64,000 nt of DNA from Sorex araneus (lineage: Eukaryota > Chordata > Mammalia > Eulipotyphla > Soricidae): NCBI RefSeq assembly GCF_027595985.1, contig NC_073306.1, forward strand, positions 96,236,926 through 96,300,925. The letters are read 5' to 3'. Positions 1 to 14,200 of this stretch are shown here, piece by piece. Position 1 is the first letter of the stretch, and each line of letters starts with the position of its first letter. Below the pieces are notes generated by a model. The model searched no databases and was not told the origin of the DNA. It saw only the letters and a program-made list of their open reading frames with translations. A program made the translations under genes and the position numbers.

Positions 1-1
1 A

Positions 2-1630
<1,629 letters not shown>

Positions 1631-1863
1631 CCTGCAGAGACAGCTGATTACCCGCACACAGGAACTCTCTGCACCCCCACCCTAGGACCCAGCCTCAGTG
1701 CTCGGAGCCACGGGCTCCTGAAGGCACTGAGGAGGGCAGGATGCACACCTGCAGCCCAGGCAGATCTCACCCTGGCCCTCAAAAGGGGTGAGTGCAAGAG
1801 CATGCAAGGGGAGCCAGGTAAACCATGGAAAACTTCTTGGAGGAGACAGCCTTTCAGAGGGAT

Positions 1864-4728
1864 CTTTTTTTTTTTTTTCTTTTTAGGTCACACCTGGCAA
1901 TGCTCAGGGGATACTCCTGGCTCATGCACTCAGGAATGACTCCTGGCAGTGCTCGGGGTACCATATGGGATGCTAGGAATCAAACCAGGTCGGCCACATG
2001 CAAGGCAAACACCCTACCCACTGTGCTATCGCTCCAGCCCCTCAGGGGGATCTTAAAGTCTGGGCCTGACATGGTCCCATGGAGGTGGAGGGCTGTGATA
2101 TGGTATGAACAGTGAGGCATTACTTGTTAAACGTGTTCTCATATTTCTGGGGCCCAGGAAGAGAGCTCAAAGGGTCGGGAGCCCAAGTTCAAACCCTAGC
2201 ACTTTCTGGGTCACCTATTACCAGCTAGAGAAACTCCATGCTGGGCTACTTCCAGAGCACAGCCAACAGTCCAATTCCACATGAATGTCCTATAGAGTAG
2301 AACTCTCAATACCCATTTTATAGATGAACAAGCAGATACTTTAAAAATCTGGATAGTTGGGCTGCTTGCCTTGCACATGGCTGACCCAGGGTTGATTCCC
2401 CATCACCCCATGTGTTCCCCCAAGCTCCACCAAGAGTGATCCCTGAGCACAGAACCACAAGTCAGCCCTGAGCACCACCAGGTATAGTATGAATACTGTG
2501 GCTGGAGAGATAATATAGGGGGTAAGGTGCTTGCCTTGCTGCAGCCGGCCAGGGATCAGTCCCCCTCATCCCATATAGGCCTGCAAAGAGTGATCTCTGA
2601 ATGCAGAGCCAGGAGAGAGCCCAGAGTACAGCCAGCTGTGGCCACAAAGCAAAACAAAGAACTCTGGATGCATGAGCCCCTCAGATGGTTCAAGAGCAAA
2701 ATGCGCTTGTCTTCTAAGTATGAGGCTGCATGTTTGAATTCTAGGTGCTGACCACACAGGCAGAATGAGGTCCCAGCAGCTCTATGTAGGGTATGTGGTA
2801 CCCCAACAAAGCAATAGTATGTGTGATCCCTCATGCCAAAGCCAGGTGTGCCAAGCGCTATGACTGAAAGTGTAACCTGGGGCCGGAAAAATAGTACAGT
2901 GGGTAGGGTTCTCGCCTTGCATGAGGTAAACTATTTGGTCCCTGACACCCATATGGTTCCCTGAGCCAGGAGTAATCCCTGAGCATCGCTGGGTGTGACC
3001 CAAAAAACAAAAACAAGAGATAAAAATAAATAAAAGCGTGGCAAGCGTCGTATTCAAGCATGTGTGCATGTGTATGTGTTTGTGTGACTCCTGGTCATTG
3101 CAACCACTGACATTACAAAAGGGAAGGGAAGGAGAGTAAAGTGAAGGGGAAAGCCAGGAAGCAACCTGAGAGCCTGCAAGGGCAGGCAGCTGGGAAGTGC
3201 TGATAAATGCAGTGCCTGATGGACTCAGTGCTTGACAGTACCTGTGAGGGAGGGAGCCTCAGGGCTGGGTGAGCAGCACTCTGCAGAGGGGAGAGGAAGG
3301 CCTGGGGTTGGGAGGTTGAGATAGAAGGGACCTTGGTTGGGGCTGGAGCGATAGCACAGCGGGTAGGACATTTGCCTTGCACGCGACCGACCCAGGGTTC
3401 GATTCCCAGCATCCCATATGGTCCCCTGAGCACCGCCAGGGATAATTCCTGAGTGCAGAGCCAGGAGTAACCCCTGTGCAGAGCCAGCCAGGTGTGACCC
3501 AAAAAGCAAAAAAAAAAAAAAAAAAAAAAAAAAGAAGGGACCTTGGTCTTGCTTCTGTCTTTCTCCCTAGTGCTTTTACTTTGTGGGCTCTGAACCATGG
3601 GAAAGTTCTAGCAAGTCAATTAAAACAAAATTGGGGGGGGAGACATAGTACAGTGGGTAGGACACTTGCCTTGCACATGACGGACCCTGGTTTGATCCCT
3701 GGCACCCCACATGTTGTCCTGAGTATTTCCAGGAGTGATTCCTGAGTGCAGAGCCAGGAGTAACTCCTGAGCATCGCCAGGTGGGTTCCCCCAAAAAAAT
3801 AATTTTAAAAGGGAGAAATGAGGGCCAAAGATAGTACTGAGATATAGATGCTTGCTTTGTATGCAGCCTACCCCAGTTCAATTTTTAGGATCACATGTGG
3901 TCCCCCAAGCACTACCAGGTATGGCCCAAGGTATCTTTCTACCCCGACAAAATGAAAGAAAAGAAATTGGGAAGAATCATGTTAAATATCTTTCCTGAGG
4001 TCAGGCTCATGGTGGCGGGGCTCTGAGGCCATAACCTGCCCTATTCCTGCTTCTGCACACTCGGCCTCAGCTCTTTCTGTCCTCCTCCTCCTCCTTTTCT
4101 TCCTCTTCCTTCTCCTCCTCCTTCTTCCTTTTTGTTGTTTTTCTGAGCCACACCAGCACTTCTCAGGGCTTTCTCCTGGCTTTGTGCTCAGGGCCCGCTC
4201 CTAGCAGAGTTATGGGGTGGGGGGATCAAACAGTGCCTTGCCCCCAACTATCTTCTGTCCTCACTGCGATCCTTGGCAGCAGCAGCTTCCCAAGTCCAAT
4301 GATGACAGCAGGACACAAAGGGAAGGAGAATCTGGGGCACAAGGACACAGAGCAACCACACACTGCCTGGCCCAGCAGGGGCTGCGGGCTCAAGGGGGGC
4401 CTGGGTCACCCTGCAGCTGCATGACTGGGCCCTGGGACCCCACTGGCTGGGTGGACAGCAAACCCACTGCTCCTTGGAGAGGGTGCTTGGATCCTCGCCA
4501 CACGCCCGCCTCCCCTCGCTCACTGCCCCTCACTCACCTTTCAGGGGGGTCTTTCCTTTTTTTTTTCTTTTTGGGTCACACCCGGCGATGATGCACAGGG
4601 GTTACTCCTGGCTTTGCACTCAGGAACTACTCCTGGCTCGGGGGACCATATGGGATTCTGGGAATCGAACCGGGTTTGACCGCATGCAAGGCAAATGTCC
4701 TACCTGCTGTGCTATTGCTCCAGTCCCT
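1864..4728. repeat. Cluster of shrew-type tRNA-SINEs
   Basis: This stretch of TAFA3 intron 1 is mostly SINE. Antisense copies (T-run first, ending 'gctccagcccc') are at 1864-2041 and 4557-4728, with a partial one at about 4126-4225. Sense copies (head first, poly-A last) are at about 2353-2490, 2499-2660, 2879-3035, 3340-3533 (long A tail) and 3632-3806, with a degraded one at about 3820-3950. A pyrimidine tract (CCT/CTT) lies at 4080-4128. I see no exon. Confidence 0.85.
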
Positions 4729-4729
4729 C

Positions 4730-5400
4730 AGGGGGTCTTTCCTAATCTGCCTACTCATCCCTGGCCTCAGATGCCCTCTACCTGGATGAGTAGGAAAGAC
4801 TCGGGCTAGGGGGAGAAGGGAGGGGGTGCTGTAAGGGACAAAGGGAGCCAGCAGCCCCGCAAAGGGCAGAAGGCAGAGGCCAGGGGATGGGCTGGGCCCT
4901 GCATCCGGTGCCAGCCCCAGAGCTGTTCCCCCAGCAGTCAGGCAGGATCAGCTCTCTTCTGCCCTGCAGATTCCAGGGCTGCTTGCAGCCTGGGGGCAGG
5001 TCTCTGCCCAGGAGCACAGCGGGGCTAATGGCAGGAAGGTGGCCAAGCACCAAGGCTGCTGTCTGCCTCCTTTCGAAAGAGCTAAAGCCAGAGAAGGCTC
5101 CTGGGCGGGATCTGTCAAACTGCTGGGGAAAGAAGCTCCCAAGGGCCTGAATTCTCCACACCTCCACCTCCTGCCCATATTGCACCTGCTTGAGCAACAG
5201 CTCTGCACTGACCCCGTGTTTTCTCTGGAGGTCAGCAAGCCAGCCAGTTCTCCCATCCAAGAAACCACAGCCCTGATAGTGTCCACTCCTCCATACGGCT
5301 TCGCACCAAAGGGAGGGACCTAGGCAGGGAGGATGGGTTCAAGAAGGAGCCCCTGGCACAAGAGCAAGAGAGCTATGGGGGCCAGCAGGGAGTGGTGCTG
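4730..5400. other. Unique TAFA3 intron sequence
   Basis: Non-repetitive GC-moderate sequence between a SINE and the minisatellite. I find no recognisable exon or RNA gene. Confidence 0.5.
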
Positions 5401-5404
5401 ATGC

Positions 5405-5975
5405 AGGGGATGGGCATGCTCCCTTGTGCATGCTTCCCTGGCTGTGCGCGCTCCCCCGGGAGGCTGTGCCCCCAGCTGTGTGTCTTCCCTGGTGTGTGTG
5501 CTCCCCAGGTGTGCGTATTGCCAGGGGGGTGTGTTCCCTGGTGTACATGCTCCCCAGGTGTGTGCTCCCTGGGGCATGTGTTCTCCCTGGGGTGTACATG
5601 CTCACCAGGTATGTGCTCCCTGGGGTGTGTGTCCTCCCTGGGGTTTGTGTGTACTCCGGGGGGTATGCTCCCTGGGGTGTATCTGCTCCCTGGGGGTGTG
5701 CTTCCTGGGGTGTGTGTCCTCCCTGGGGTATGTGTGCTCCTTGGGGGGTAATCTCCTGGGGGGGTGCTCCTGGGGTATGTGTGCTCCTGGGTTGTGTATG
5801 CTCCCAGGGGGATGTTCCCTGGGGGTGATGTGCTCCCAGGGTATGTGCTCCCTGGGTGTGTGTGCTCCCGGGGTATGTTGCTTCGGTGTTTGTGTCCTCC
5901 CTGGGGTGTGTATACTCTCTGGGATGTGTGTACTTCCGTGTGTGTGCTCCCGGGGTATGTATGCTCCCTGAACAG
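5405..5975. repeat. Minisatellite in TAFA3 first intron
   Basis: About 570 bp of imperfect tandem units of roughly 15-25 bases, built on 'tgtgctccctggggtg' with variants (tatgctccc, gtgtcctccctgg). G and C are strongly strand-biased: G/T-rich pieces alternate with CTCCC. Stops are rare on both strands, so long spurious open frames run through it. Confidence 0.9.
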
Positions 5976-6329
5976 AGCTTCCCAGCCTCCTAGAGCCTCT
6001 TCCCACTTTCTGGAGAGGAGTTATCCTCTTTCTGTAATCCACCAGGAACCTTCATTCTAGTCATGTCTGCTTGGGGGAGCCCAATCCCATTTCTCTCAGA
6101 ACAGCCATGTCTCCCTCCCAACTTTCCCATTTCTCTCCTCTGTAAACCCTGTTTCAAACATACCTGCGTGGTGGACAGCTGGGCTGGGCTGCGCCTTGGC
6201 ATTCTAGTCAGAGCTGGAGAAAGACGTTCCAACGCTTTGTTCTCGAACTTCCTCCCTCGTTTTCCCAGACTTTTCTCCGTTCCAGATTATTGGGGTCTAA
6301 AGCCAGGTTAGCAATCTGCCCACCACCTG

Positions 6330-6331
<2 letters not shown>

Positions 6332-6378
<47 letters not shown>
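6332..6378. repeat. (TG)n microsatellite
   Basis: About 23 uninterrupted TG units at the edge of the TAFA3 CpG island, followed by a G run. Confidence 0.97.
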
Positions 6379-6380
<2 letters not shown>

Positions 6381-6419
6381 GGGGGGATGGACAGGGGGTC
6401 CCTCCCTTCTTTCTCCAGT

Positions 6420-6850
6420 CCCGCACGGCTCCCGCCCACTCCTGCGAATTCTGGGACCCAGCACCCAGCACCTTTCAGCCCCGCGGCGGTGCCCAGCGGT
6501 CCCACCCGCCGGCTGACCTGCATCCTCCCTGCGGCCCTCTAGCCTCTGCTCCTGGGACCAGCCTGGAGAGACGCGGTTCAGGTGGGAGCGGCCGGTGCGA
6601 GCGCAGCCCGGTCCGGAGCTGTGTTCCCCTCCCCGGGGGGCTGCGGCCCCGCAGCCCGGGATTGTGGTCCAGCCCGGATCGCTGGCACGCGCACACCGTT
6701 CTCGGCACGCGCACTCCGAGCCCGCCTGGTAGAGTCCAGAGGGGTTCCCCGGGAGGCTCGCGGGCGGGCGGGAGCGCGCAGCCGCTCGGTACCCAGCGGG
6801 AGGCGCAGCGGCCCCTGGCGGCCACTGGGGAGGCCTCGAAATCTTGGCCT
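6420..6850 (-). promoter_or_regulatory. TAFA3: CpG island, probable TAFA3 promoter and noncoding first exon
   Basis: A GC-rich, CpG-dense block begins just after a (TG)n microsatellite, in otherwise CpG-poor sequence. It lies 4.8 kb upstream of the TAFA3 ATG exon and about 3.2 kb from the PPM1J start, as expected for a divergent pair. No TATA box is evident and the exact start site and first-exon donor cannot be fixed. Assignment to TAFA3 is inferred from position. Confidence 0.6.
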
Positions 6851-6973
6851 GGGGGTGCGGAGGGAGGCTGAAGGTGAGAAACCTGCCCAGGCAGTCAGGG
6901 GGTTGAGCCTTAAAGATTCTAGAACACTGCTGTCAAATTCAGTAGCCGTAAGTAGTTAGTTACGTTCAGAATG

Positions 6974-7321
6974 AAGGATTTGAGAGGTAGCACAGCGGGA
7001 GCGTGCACTGCATATTTGCTCTTGCCGGTCAGGGTTCCATCCCGGCACCAAGAATGGTCCCACAAGCCCAGCCAGAAGTGCTCCCTGAGTGCAGAGCCAG
7101 AGGTAAGCCCTGATCACCGTCGGATGTGGACCGAAAACCAAGATGGAAGAAAATAAAATCTCAGAGTAATAGTACCAGTTGGTAGGGGTGCTTGCCTTGC
7201 ATACAATCGACCGTGGTTCAATTCCCAGCATCCCATATGGTTTCCCTGAGCATCACCAAAAGTAAATCCTGAGTATAGAGCCAGGAGTAAACCCTTGAGC
7301 ATCACATCACCCCAAGTGGCC

Positions 7322-7360
<39 letters not shown>

Positions 7361-8662
7361 ACACACACCCTGCCCCAGGGCCAGAGCAATAGTACAACAG
7401 ATAGGGTGCTAGCCTTTCATGCAGCCAACTGTTAGATCCCTAAGACTCCACCCGGTTCCCCGAGTCCACCAGGAGTGATTCCTAAATGCAGAGCTATGAG
7501 TAGCTCCAGAGCACAGCTGGGTGTGGCCCCCCAAAAGAAAATGTCCAACCCCCCACCCCTCAAATCATGTCTCTCTTTCACACTCATCATGTTTCAAGAG
7601 CTGAGTAGCTATGTACGATTACGGGTTACTCCAGAGGGCAGAAAAAATGGAGACCATTCCCATCATTATACAAGACTCAATTTCATTGGGCTTTTCCAGG
7701 CAGCAATTATGTATAGCAATGTTAGTCATTTGCAGTGACAGGGAAGAGGCTGGAGAGAGGGTTCAGTGGGATAAGCACCTGTAGGTGCCCTGGGCCTCAT
7801 GCCAGCACTGCATGGTCCCAGAGTGCCACCTTGGAGCACCCTCTACAGCAATCCCTGGCCACCACGCTCACCATAGGGTGGGAGGGTTTAGAGATAGAGC
7901 TGGGCAACAGAGCACTTGCCTCGAATGTGTGAAGCACTGTTTGATCCCTGCACTGCCAGAAAAAAATAAAATTGAGGCAGGGGGAGAAAATAGTCTGTGC
8001 ATCAGGAGACGTGCCTTTCAGGGACACAAGAACCCCGCCCAGGTGTAGAAAAGAGAGCAGGCTCCTGGGAGAACTACCAGAACTGGTAATGGTTCTTAAT
8101 GAGTGATGGGTGTGAGCTGGACTTGGGACCAAATTCTGAGATCCGGTGTTTTCATCATACAAGTCTTATTTTTTTAAAGGTTTTTGGGCCACACCCTGTG
8201 ATGTTCGGGAGTTACTCCTGGCCCTGTGCTGAGGAATTACTCCTAGCAAGCTTGAAAGACCATCTGGGATGCCAGGAATTGCACACGGGTCAGCTATGTG
8301 CAAGGCAAGTGCCCTTCCCATTATACTCCCTCTCTCTAGCCCCCCAGCATACAGACTTCTACTGCAATTGTACTATTCTTTACAGAGCAAGGTTTTGGAT
8401 GTAAGAGATGGTCTGTGAATTTGTCCTTTAACTAGAGAACTTTGGGGTTGGAGGAATGGGGAAGAAGCAAGAACAGTCCAGCTCTGGGGCCGGAGCGATA
8501 GCACAGCGGGTAGGGCGTTTGCCTTGCACGCGGCCGACCTGGGTTCGATCCCCGGCATCCCATATGGTCCCCCAAGCACTGCCAGGAGTAATTCCTGAGT
8601 GCAAAGCCACGAGTAACCCCTGAGCATTGCTGGGTGTGACCCAAAAAGAAAAAAAAAAAAAG
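6974..8662. repeat. SINE cluster between TAFA3 and PPM1J
   Basis: Sense copies lie at about 6974-7150, 7160-7325, 7378-7545, degraded 7745-7965, and a young full-length copy at 8486-8662. The antisense copy is 8167-8343. The 8486 copy is flanked by a 15-16 bp target-site duplication 'gaacagtccagctct' (8471-8485 and about 8663-8677), which gives the exact insertion ends. Confidence 0.85.
7325..7368. repeat. (CA)n microsatellite
   Basis: CA units with one TA interruption, sitting in the tail of a sense SINE. This is a common origin for such tracts. Confidence 0.95.
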
Positions 8663-9145
8663 AACAGTCCAGCTCTAATACAGGACAACTCAGACAAGAT
8701 CAAGCGTTCCTCATTGGCCAGCCAGTGAGCAGAGAATATTTTTGTTCCTCTGGAATAGTCAACTTCATCCTACCCAGCCCCCTCCCTTCACTGTGCTGGG
8801 GGGGGGCAAGGCTGATGCCTTTCTCATTGGGTTCTGGGGCAGTCTGAGGGTAAGGGTGTGAAGGTGCCAGGAATAGGAGATAAATTCCAGGAGAGAAGAG
8901 CGTGGATATTTGGGTATAACTGTGGGACTGTACCAGATCCCAAGGGAGCCACTGATATCACTGATGCCCATCTGATGGTACATGGAGGGGGGTCTCTGGC
9001 CACTTGGCTTGTGTGTGGACCTAGCATCACCCAGGGAGCAGGGGTGAGGGAGCGGGGTGACAGGAGAAGTGGTAAACCAACTGTCCCAGAAACACTGAAT
9101 AATAAAAATAGCCAGGAATAATTTTTTGTCGTTGGCTTGCAAGCA

Positions 9146-9146
9146 G

Positions 9147-9241
<95 letters not shown>
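9146..9241. repeat. (CT)n microsatellite
   Basis: About 45 near-perfect CT units, followed directly by the 3' half of a sense SINE (9247-9375). Confidence 0.97.
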
Positions 9242-9243
<2 letters not shown>

Positions 9244-9639
9244 CCATGCTGGACCCAGTATCCCATATAATTATGATCTTATGATCACCTGAACACTGCC
9301 AGTAGTAATTCCTGAGTGCAGACCCAGGAGCAACCCTGAAGCGTAGTCTGGTGTGGCCCCATCAAAAAGCAAAAAGTAAAAGAACAACTTGAAGGGTCGA
9401 TGTGGGGTGTAAATGTCCCCATGGATGGAGAGTTCCTTGTAGCCCATGTTCTCAATAAATGGTGTTATTGCTGTTATCCTTTCTAACTAGTAAAGGAAGG
9501 TCTCAAAATTGGAGTCCTGGGAAACTGAAGTCGGGGTGACAGCCGCTGTCCCACATCGGGAGAGGTGATCTTCACAGGAACCCAAGATCTTACCGCCACC
9601 CCTCACCCCAGTTCAGGATGCTCTGCAGCCCCGACTGGA

Positions 9640-11200
9640 GGTGCTATCACACATGCGCTTGCCACCCGGGAGAAGCGGCAGCTTCCCTGAGCTCACCCGC
9701 TCCAGCACCCCCGCAGCCCGGCCACGACCCACGGAGAGCGCGGCGGCACCACCTCGCGTCATAAAGGGGGAGTTCGAGCTGATGCCTGCTCTAGAGCACG
9801 GCTGTAACCGCGTGTCCTTGTCCCGTCCGCTTCCCGCAGTGAGCGACGGTCTCCGGAGGGAGGGGCGGGAGAAGCCGGAGGCCGGCAGGGGGCAACTCCC
9901 GGGGGGGCGGAGCCGGGAAGTTTGGCCGCGGGGCATGGTGTCGGCGGAGCCAATGGCCGGGCAGCACTGTCGGGCCGGGGACGGGGTGGGGCGGGGCCGC
10001 GGCGGGGCGGGGCCGCGGCGGGGCGGGGCCGCGGCGGGGCGGGGCCGGCGGCAGCATGCTCAGCCGGGTGCGCTGCGCCGTGGCGCACCTGGTGAGCCCC
10101 GGGGGCGCCCCACCTCCTCGCCCGGAGTCCCCCGACCTGCCCCACGCCACCTCGTCGAAATCCGCCGTCCCTTCAGAAACGCCCAGGAGCCCTCCGGCAC
10201 GGGCGGGGAGCGCCGCAGCCGCGACGACGGCCGAGGCTCGAGCGGGCTTCTCCCGACCGACCTTCCTGCAGCTGAGCCCGGGGGGGCTGCGACGCGCCGA
10301 CGACCACGTTGACCGCGCTGTGCAAACCCCCCCGCACACCGGCCGCTGCCTGCCCTGGAGGACGGGCTACGCCGAGTGAGCGCCCCGGGGCACCCTGGAT
10401 TCCCCCCACCCACCCCCGCATCCTCGCCCAGCTCGGCCCGCGGCGTCCGGGCTGCTAGGATGCACCCTCGGGGAGCAGGAGCGCCCTTCCCAGGCTCAGC
10501 CCCCCACCCTCCCGCCCATGCCCAAGTCAGCACAGCTTTTCTCGGGACTTTGCAGCGAGTTGGAGGTCCCGAGGGTGCAGGGCCCTGCCGGGGAGGCGTT
10601 GGCCAGCTCTCGGTGGCCCCCCCCGGCATCCCCCGCCCGGGAGAGGAGGGCTTTCAGGAGCCGGGAAGGGGTGGGGAGAGACGCGGTCTGAACTTCCCGA
10701 CGCCAGCGCCCCAGATCCCCGTCCCTCTCGCGTCCCTTCCCCCTCCACACCCAGAAATAGCCCGCGACACCAGGCGGCGGCCGCCGGCTTTCCCGAAGCG
10801 GGGGAGGGGCCGCCCTGGGAAGCGGGGAGAGGGCAGCGCGGGGCGGGGCGGCCCTCAAGGGCCGGGGGAGGACGCGGCCCCCTGGCCGGAGCTAGCTTGC
10901 GGGCTGGGGGCTGCATCTTTAATGCATCGGCGGGAGAGCGGAGCCCGGAGCCTCGCGGGGCTGGGGGAGGAGGCCGGGGTGGCGGCGGCCGAACCCACCC
11001 CACCCCGCCCCACCCTCCTGGCCCGGTGGTGCTTTGGTCCCTGCTTAGTCCAGGTGGGCTTCCGGCCTCGGCGTCCGCTGGCTCGCGTCTGGGCGGAAGC
11101 GTTTCTCCTTGCCAGAGCCACAGAAACTTGGGCTGGCAAGGCCCGGGTGGGTGGGGATGGGAGGAGGGGTCGGGCGGCACCGGGGAACTGGTGGGGGTTT
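9640..11200 (+). promoter_or_regulatory. PPM1J: PPM1J CpG island promoter
   Basis: Dense CpG and GC boxes run from about 9640 through coding exon 1 into intron 1. The core is a perfect 16-bp tandem repeat 'ggggcggggccgcggc' (9988-10003, 10004-10019, 10020-10035, a diverged fourth unit 10036-10051). Each unit holds an Sp1-type GGGGCGGGG box. The array ends four bases before the ATG, so it is at least partly 5' UTR. No TATA box is visible. Confidence 0.85.
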
Positions 11201-14200
11201 GGGTGGGATACACGGTCGTGCAGGCAGCGATGTCAAACCTCCTGTCTCCCACCCGTCCCCTTCACTGGGGATGCCCAGGTTGCCCAGTCTGGGAAACTGA
11301 GGCAAGCAGGCGGTGTCTTGGCAGGCCTCACGATGACACCAAGTGTTTGCCTTGCTTCCCTTCTCTGCTGCCCTCTGGCTTCTGTCCCAGGTGGCTGTGA
11401 CCTTTTGCAGCTTGGCCAGCAGGCCAGAGGGGGTGTGTATACCGAAGGTGGGAGTTATTCCTGGGCCTGGACTGGTGTCCAGCCTGATGTGGTCACTCTG
11501 GCTTTTTCAGGGTCATCAATGCCGGCAAGAGCCGGCACAATGAAGACCAGGCTTGCTGTAAAGCGCTGCGTCTGGAAGGTCGGAGGGGTGTTCCTGGGGC
11601 ATCCAGGGAGTCTAGCGGAGGTCTGGTAAGCCCCCACCCTCATCTGGCCCTTCAAGAGACCCCCAGGGATGCATGCACCTAGTTTCAGAGCTGAGGCGTG
11701 TGGAAGGCCTACCCCAGATCCACTAGCTGTCTCCCTTCTGGCATAGCACAGAATCTTCATCTGGCGTCATCTACCCTATTCTGCCATGTCAGTGTGAATG
11801 TTAAACTTGAAACAGTTATGGGGCCAGAGAGAAAGGACTGTGTGTGGGCCTTGCATACACATGGCCGACCCGGCTTCAATCCCCAGCATCCATATGGTCT
11901 GAGCCTGTCAGGAGTAATATTTCGTACCTAAGCACCACTTGCTATGGTCCAACCCCCTCCCCGCCCCCCTGCAAATGTTGCAGAGGCTCATATATTGTGG
12001 ATGATTTGATAAATTACCAGCAGCAATTATTTCTGCCCTTATCTTCCTGGTTTGGCTTTCCAGACACACTTTCTTTATTTGACAAAATGAGTGAATTCTC
12101 ATTTTTCTTTTAATATTTACCTCTGACCTCTCTGATATTTATATGGGTGCCCAGTCTTGTTCTCCCTTTATCACACACACACACTCTCATTCATGCACAC
12201 ATTCATACTCGGAGACACATTTACACAGACACACACCCCACACTCTCTCACGGCCAACTTCACCCCTCCAGGGACTCTGCTTCTACTACTGGGGCCTGTT
12301 TGACGGGCACGCCGGGGGCGGAGCAGCTGAAATGGCCTCACGGCTCCTGCACTGCCACATCCAGGAACAGCTCAGGGACCTAGTGGAGATACTGCAGACC
12401 CCGTCACCACCTCCCCTCTGCCTCTCCTCCACACCCCGTGCTCCAGGGTCCTCTGAGCCCTGCGCCCCGGTTGGTCTCCAGTGGCAGAAGGAAGTGACTC
12501 ATGAGAGCCTGGTGGTGGGGGCCATTGAGAAAGCCTTCCAGCTCATGGTGAGCGCGTGGCTGAGTGTGTGACAGTGGACCAGGCTGGGGCAGGGGACAGG
12601 GGTGGCCCTCAGCACCACATCTTTGCGAGCCTGAGCAGGGGCAGGGTGAGGGGGAATCTTTCCTTCACGATGCTGTGTGACTTCACGGGACCAGTTCATT
12701 TCTGCAGCTGGAGCCCAGGGTGGCTGTGCCCAGGACTCTATCTCCCCGACTTGACCTCTCCTCCCTGGCAGGATGAGCAGATGACCCAGGAGCAGCAAGG
12801 CCACCACGTTGAAGGGGGCTGCTGTGCCCTAGTTGTGGTCTACCTAGTGGGCAAGGTGTATGTGGCGAATGCCGGTGATAGCAGGTACGGAGTCCCACTT
12901 TGAGAGAGTGAGGCAGGGGGTGTTAGAAATGAAAGAATGAAGGAGATTGATGGGATTACCCACAAAAGGAAGGGATTAGGAGAGCCTTCATGGCAGGAAT
13001 GATGGAGGCTGGGGGAGGCATCCTCAGGACAGTCAGGAGGAGGGCCTGGTCATTCTGAGATTTTCCAGAAGGATGCTGAGGAGAGCCAAGCCCAAACCTA
13101 TTCTTTCTCTGGCAGAGCCATCATTGTTCGGAATGGTGAGATCATTCCAATGTCCCGGGAGTTCACGCCAGAGACCGAGCGCCAGCGTGTTCAGCTGCTG
13201 GTGAGTTGAAACAAAACTCTTAACCCCCCATACACCGCCAGGAATTACCCATGCCTGCCCACAGAGCATGTGCAGCTTCCCCAGCCCGCTGCTCCCCTTC
13301 TTCCCGGGGTCTCCCTCTCACACCCTCGCAGACGGCTCCTTCCTGGAGCTCCTATGAGGCCCCTGCAGACAGCGGAGTGCTGACTGCTCCGGCGGGAAAG
13401 ACAGCCGGAAGGAGCCAGCACAGCAAGGCCGGGAAGGGCAGTGTGGCTTGGTGCTGTCACACAGTGGCCCAGGGGAACTGCTCTGAGGGCAGGACCCCAG
13501 GGTCTGATCCCCTCTAAGGACAGCATGAGTGAGTCCTGACCAAAGCCCTCGGTAGTGCCTGGGGCACCACCATTGGGGCCCCAAACCCTCCCAGAAGTAG
13601 TAGTAATAATAAAACAAAAACAAAACCTAAAAATACCCTTTATTTTTTGGGGGGGTGGTGGGGGCCACCTGAGCAGTGTTCAGAGGTTACTCCTGACTCT
13701 TCACTCAGGAAATTCTCCTGGTGGTGCATGGGGGGAACATACGGGGTGCTGGGGATTGAACTTGGGTCGGCTGTGTGCAAGGTATGTGCTGTACTGTCAC
13801 TGTTGGACTATCACTCTGGCCCTAAATTTGCTTTATTTTTTAAAACAAAAACAAGACCACTGGTCTTGGAGCAGGCCTGCCAGGGATTGGATCCTGCTTC
13901 CATTACTTTGCTGTCGGAAGGGCTGCGGTGATACTTGAGGGCTGGAGAGATAGTACAGGGGTGGGCACTTGCCTTGTATGCAGGGGATAGCAATTTGACC
14001 CCAGCACTGCATATGATTTACAGAGCACCTCCAGGAGTGATGCCTGAGCACAGAGCTAGAAGTAAGGCAACCCCCACCATCACCAATAAAAGAGTTTAGA
14101 ATGTAGGTGAGCAGAAGAGCACTTGCCCACCTTGGTGGTGGGACCGGGGAGATAGTACACTGGGTAAGGTGCTTGCCCTCGTACTACCTAGGGTCTTCCA

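Noticed and set aside
5424-5971. Cys/Gly/Pro-rich frames of 119-181 residues
   Set aside because: Translation of a minisatellite; all frames are equally open.
8765-9266. Frame encoding a long Glu-Arg repeat
   Set aside because: Reverse translation of the (CT)n microsatellite.
10376-11629. 417-residue plus-strand frame
   Set aside because: It starts in PPM1J intron 1 inside the CpG island and runs through exon 2 in another frame; Pro/Gly/Arg-rich translation of GC-rich DNA.
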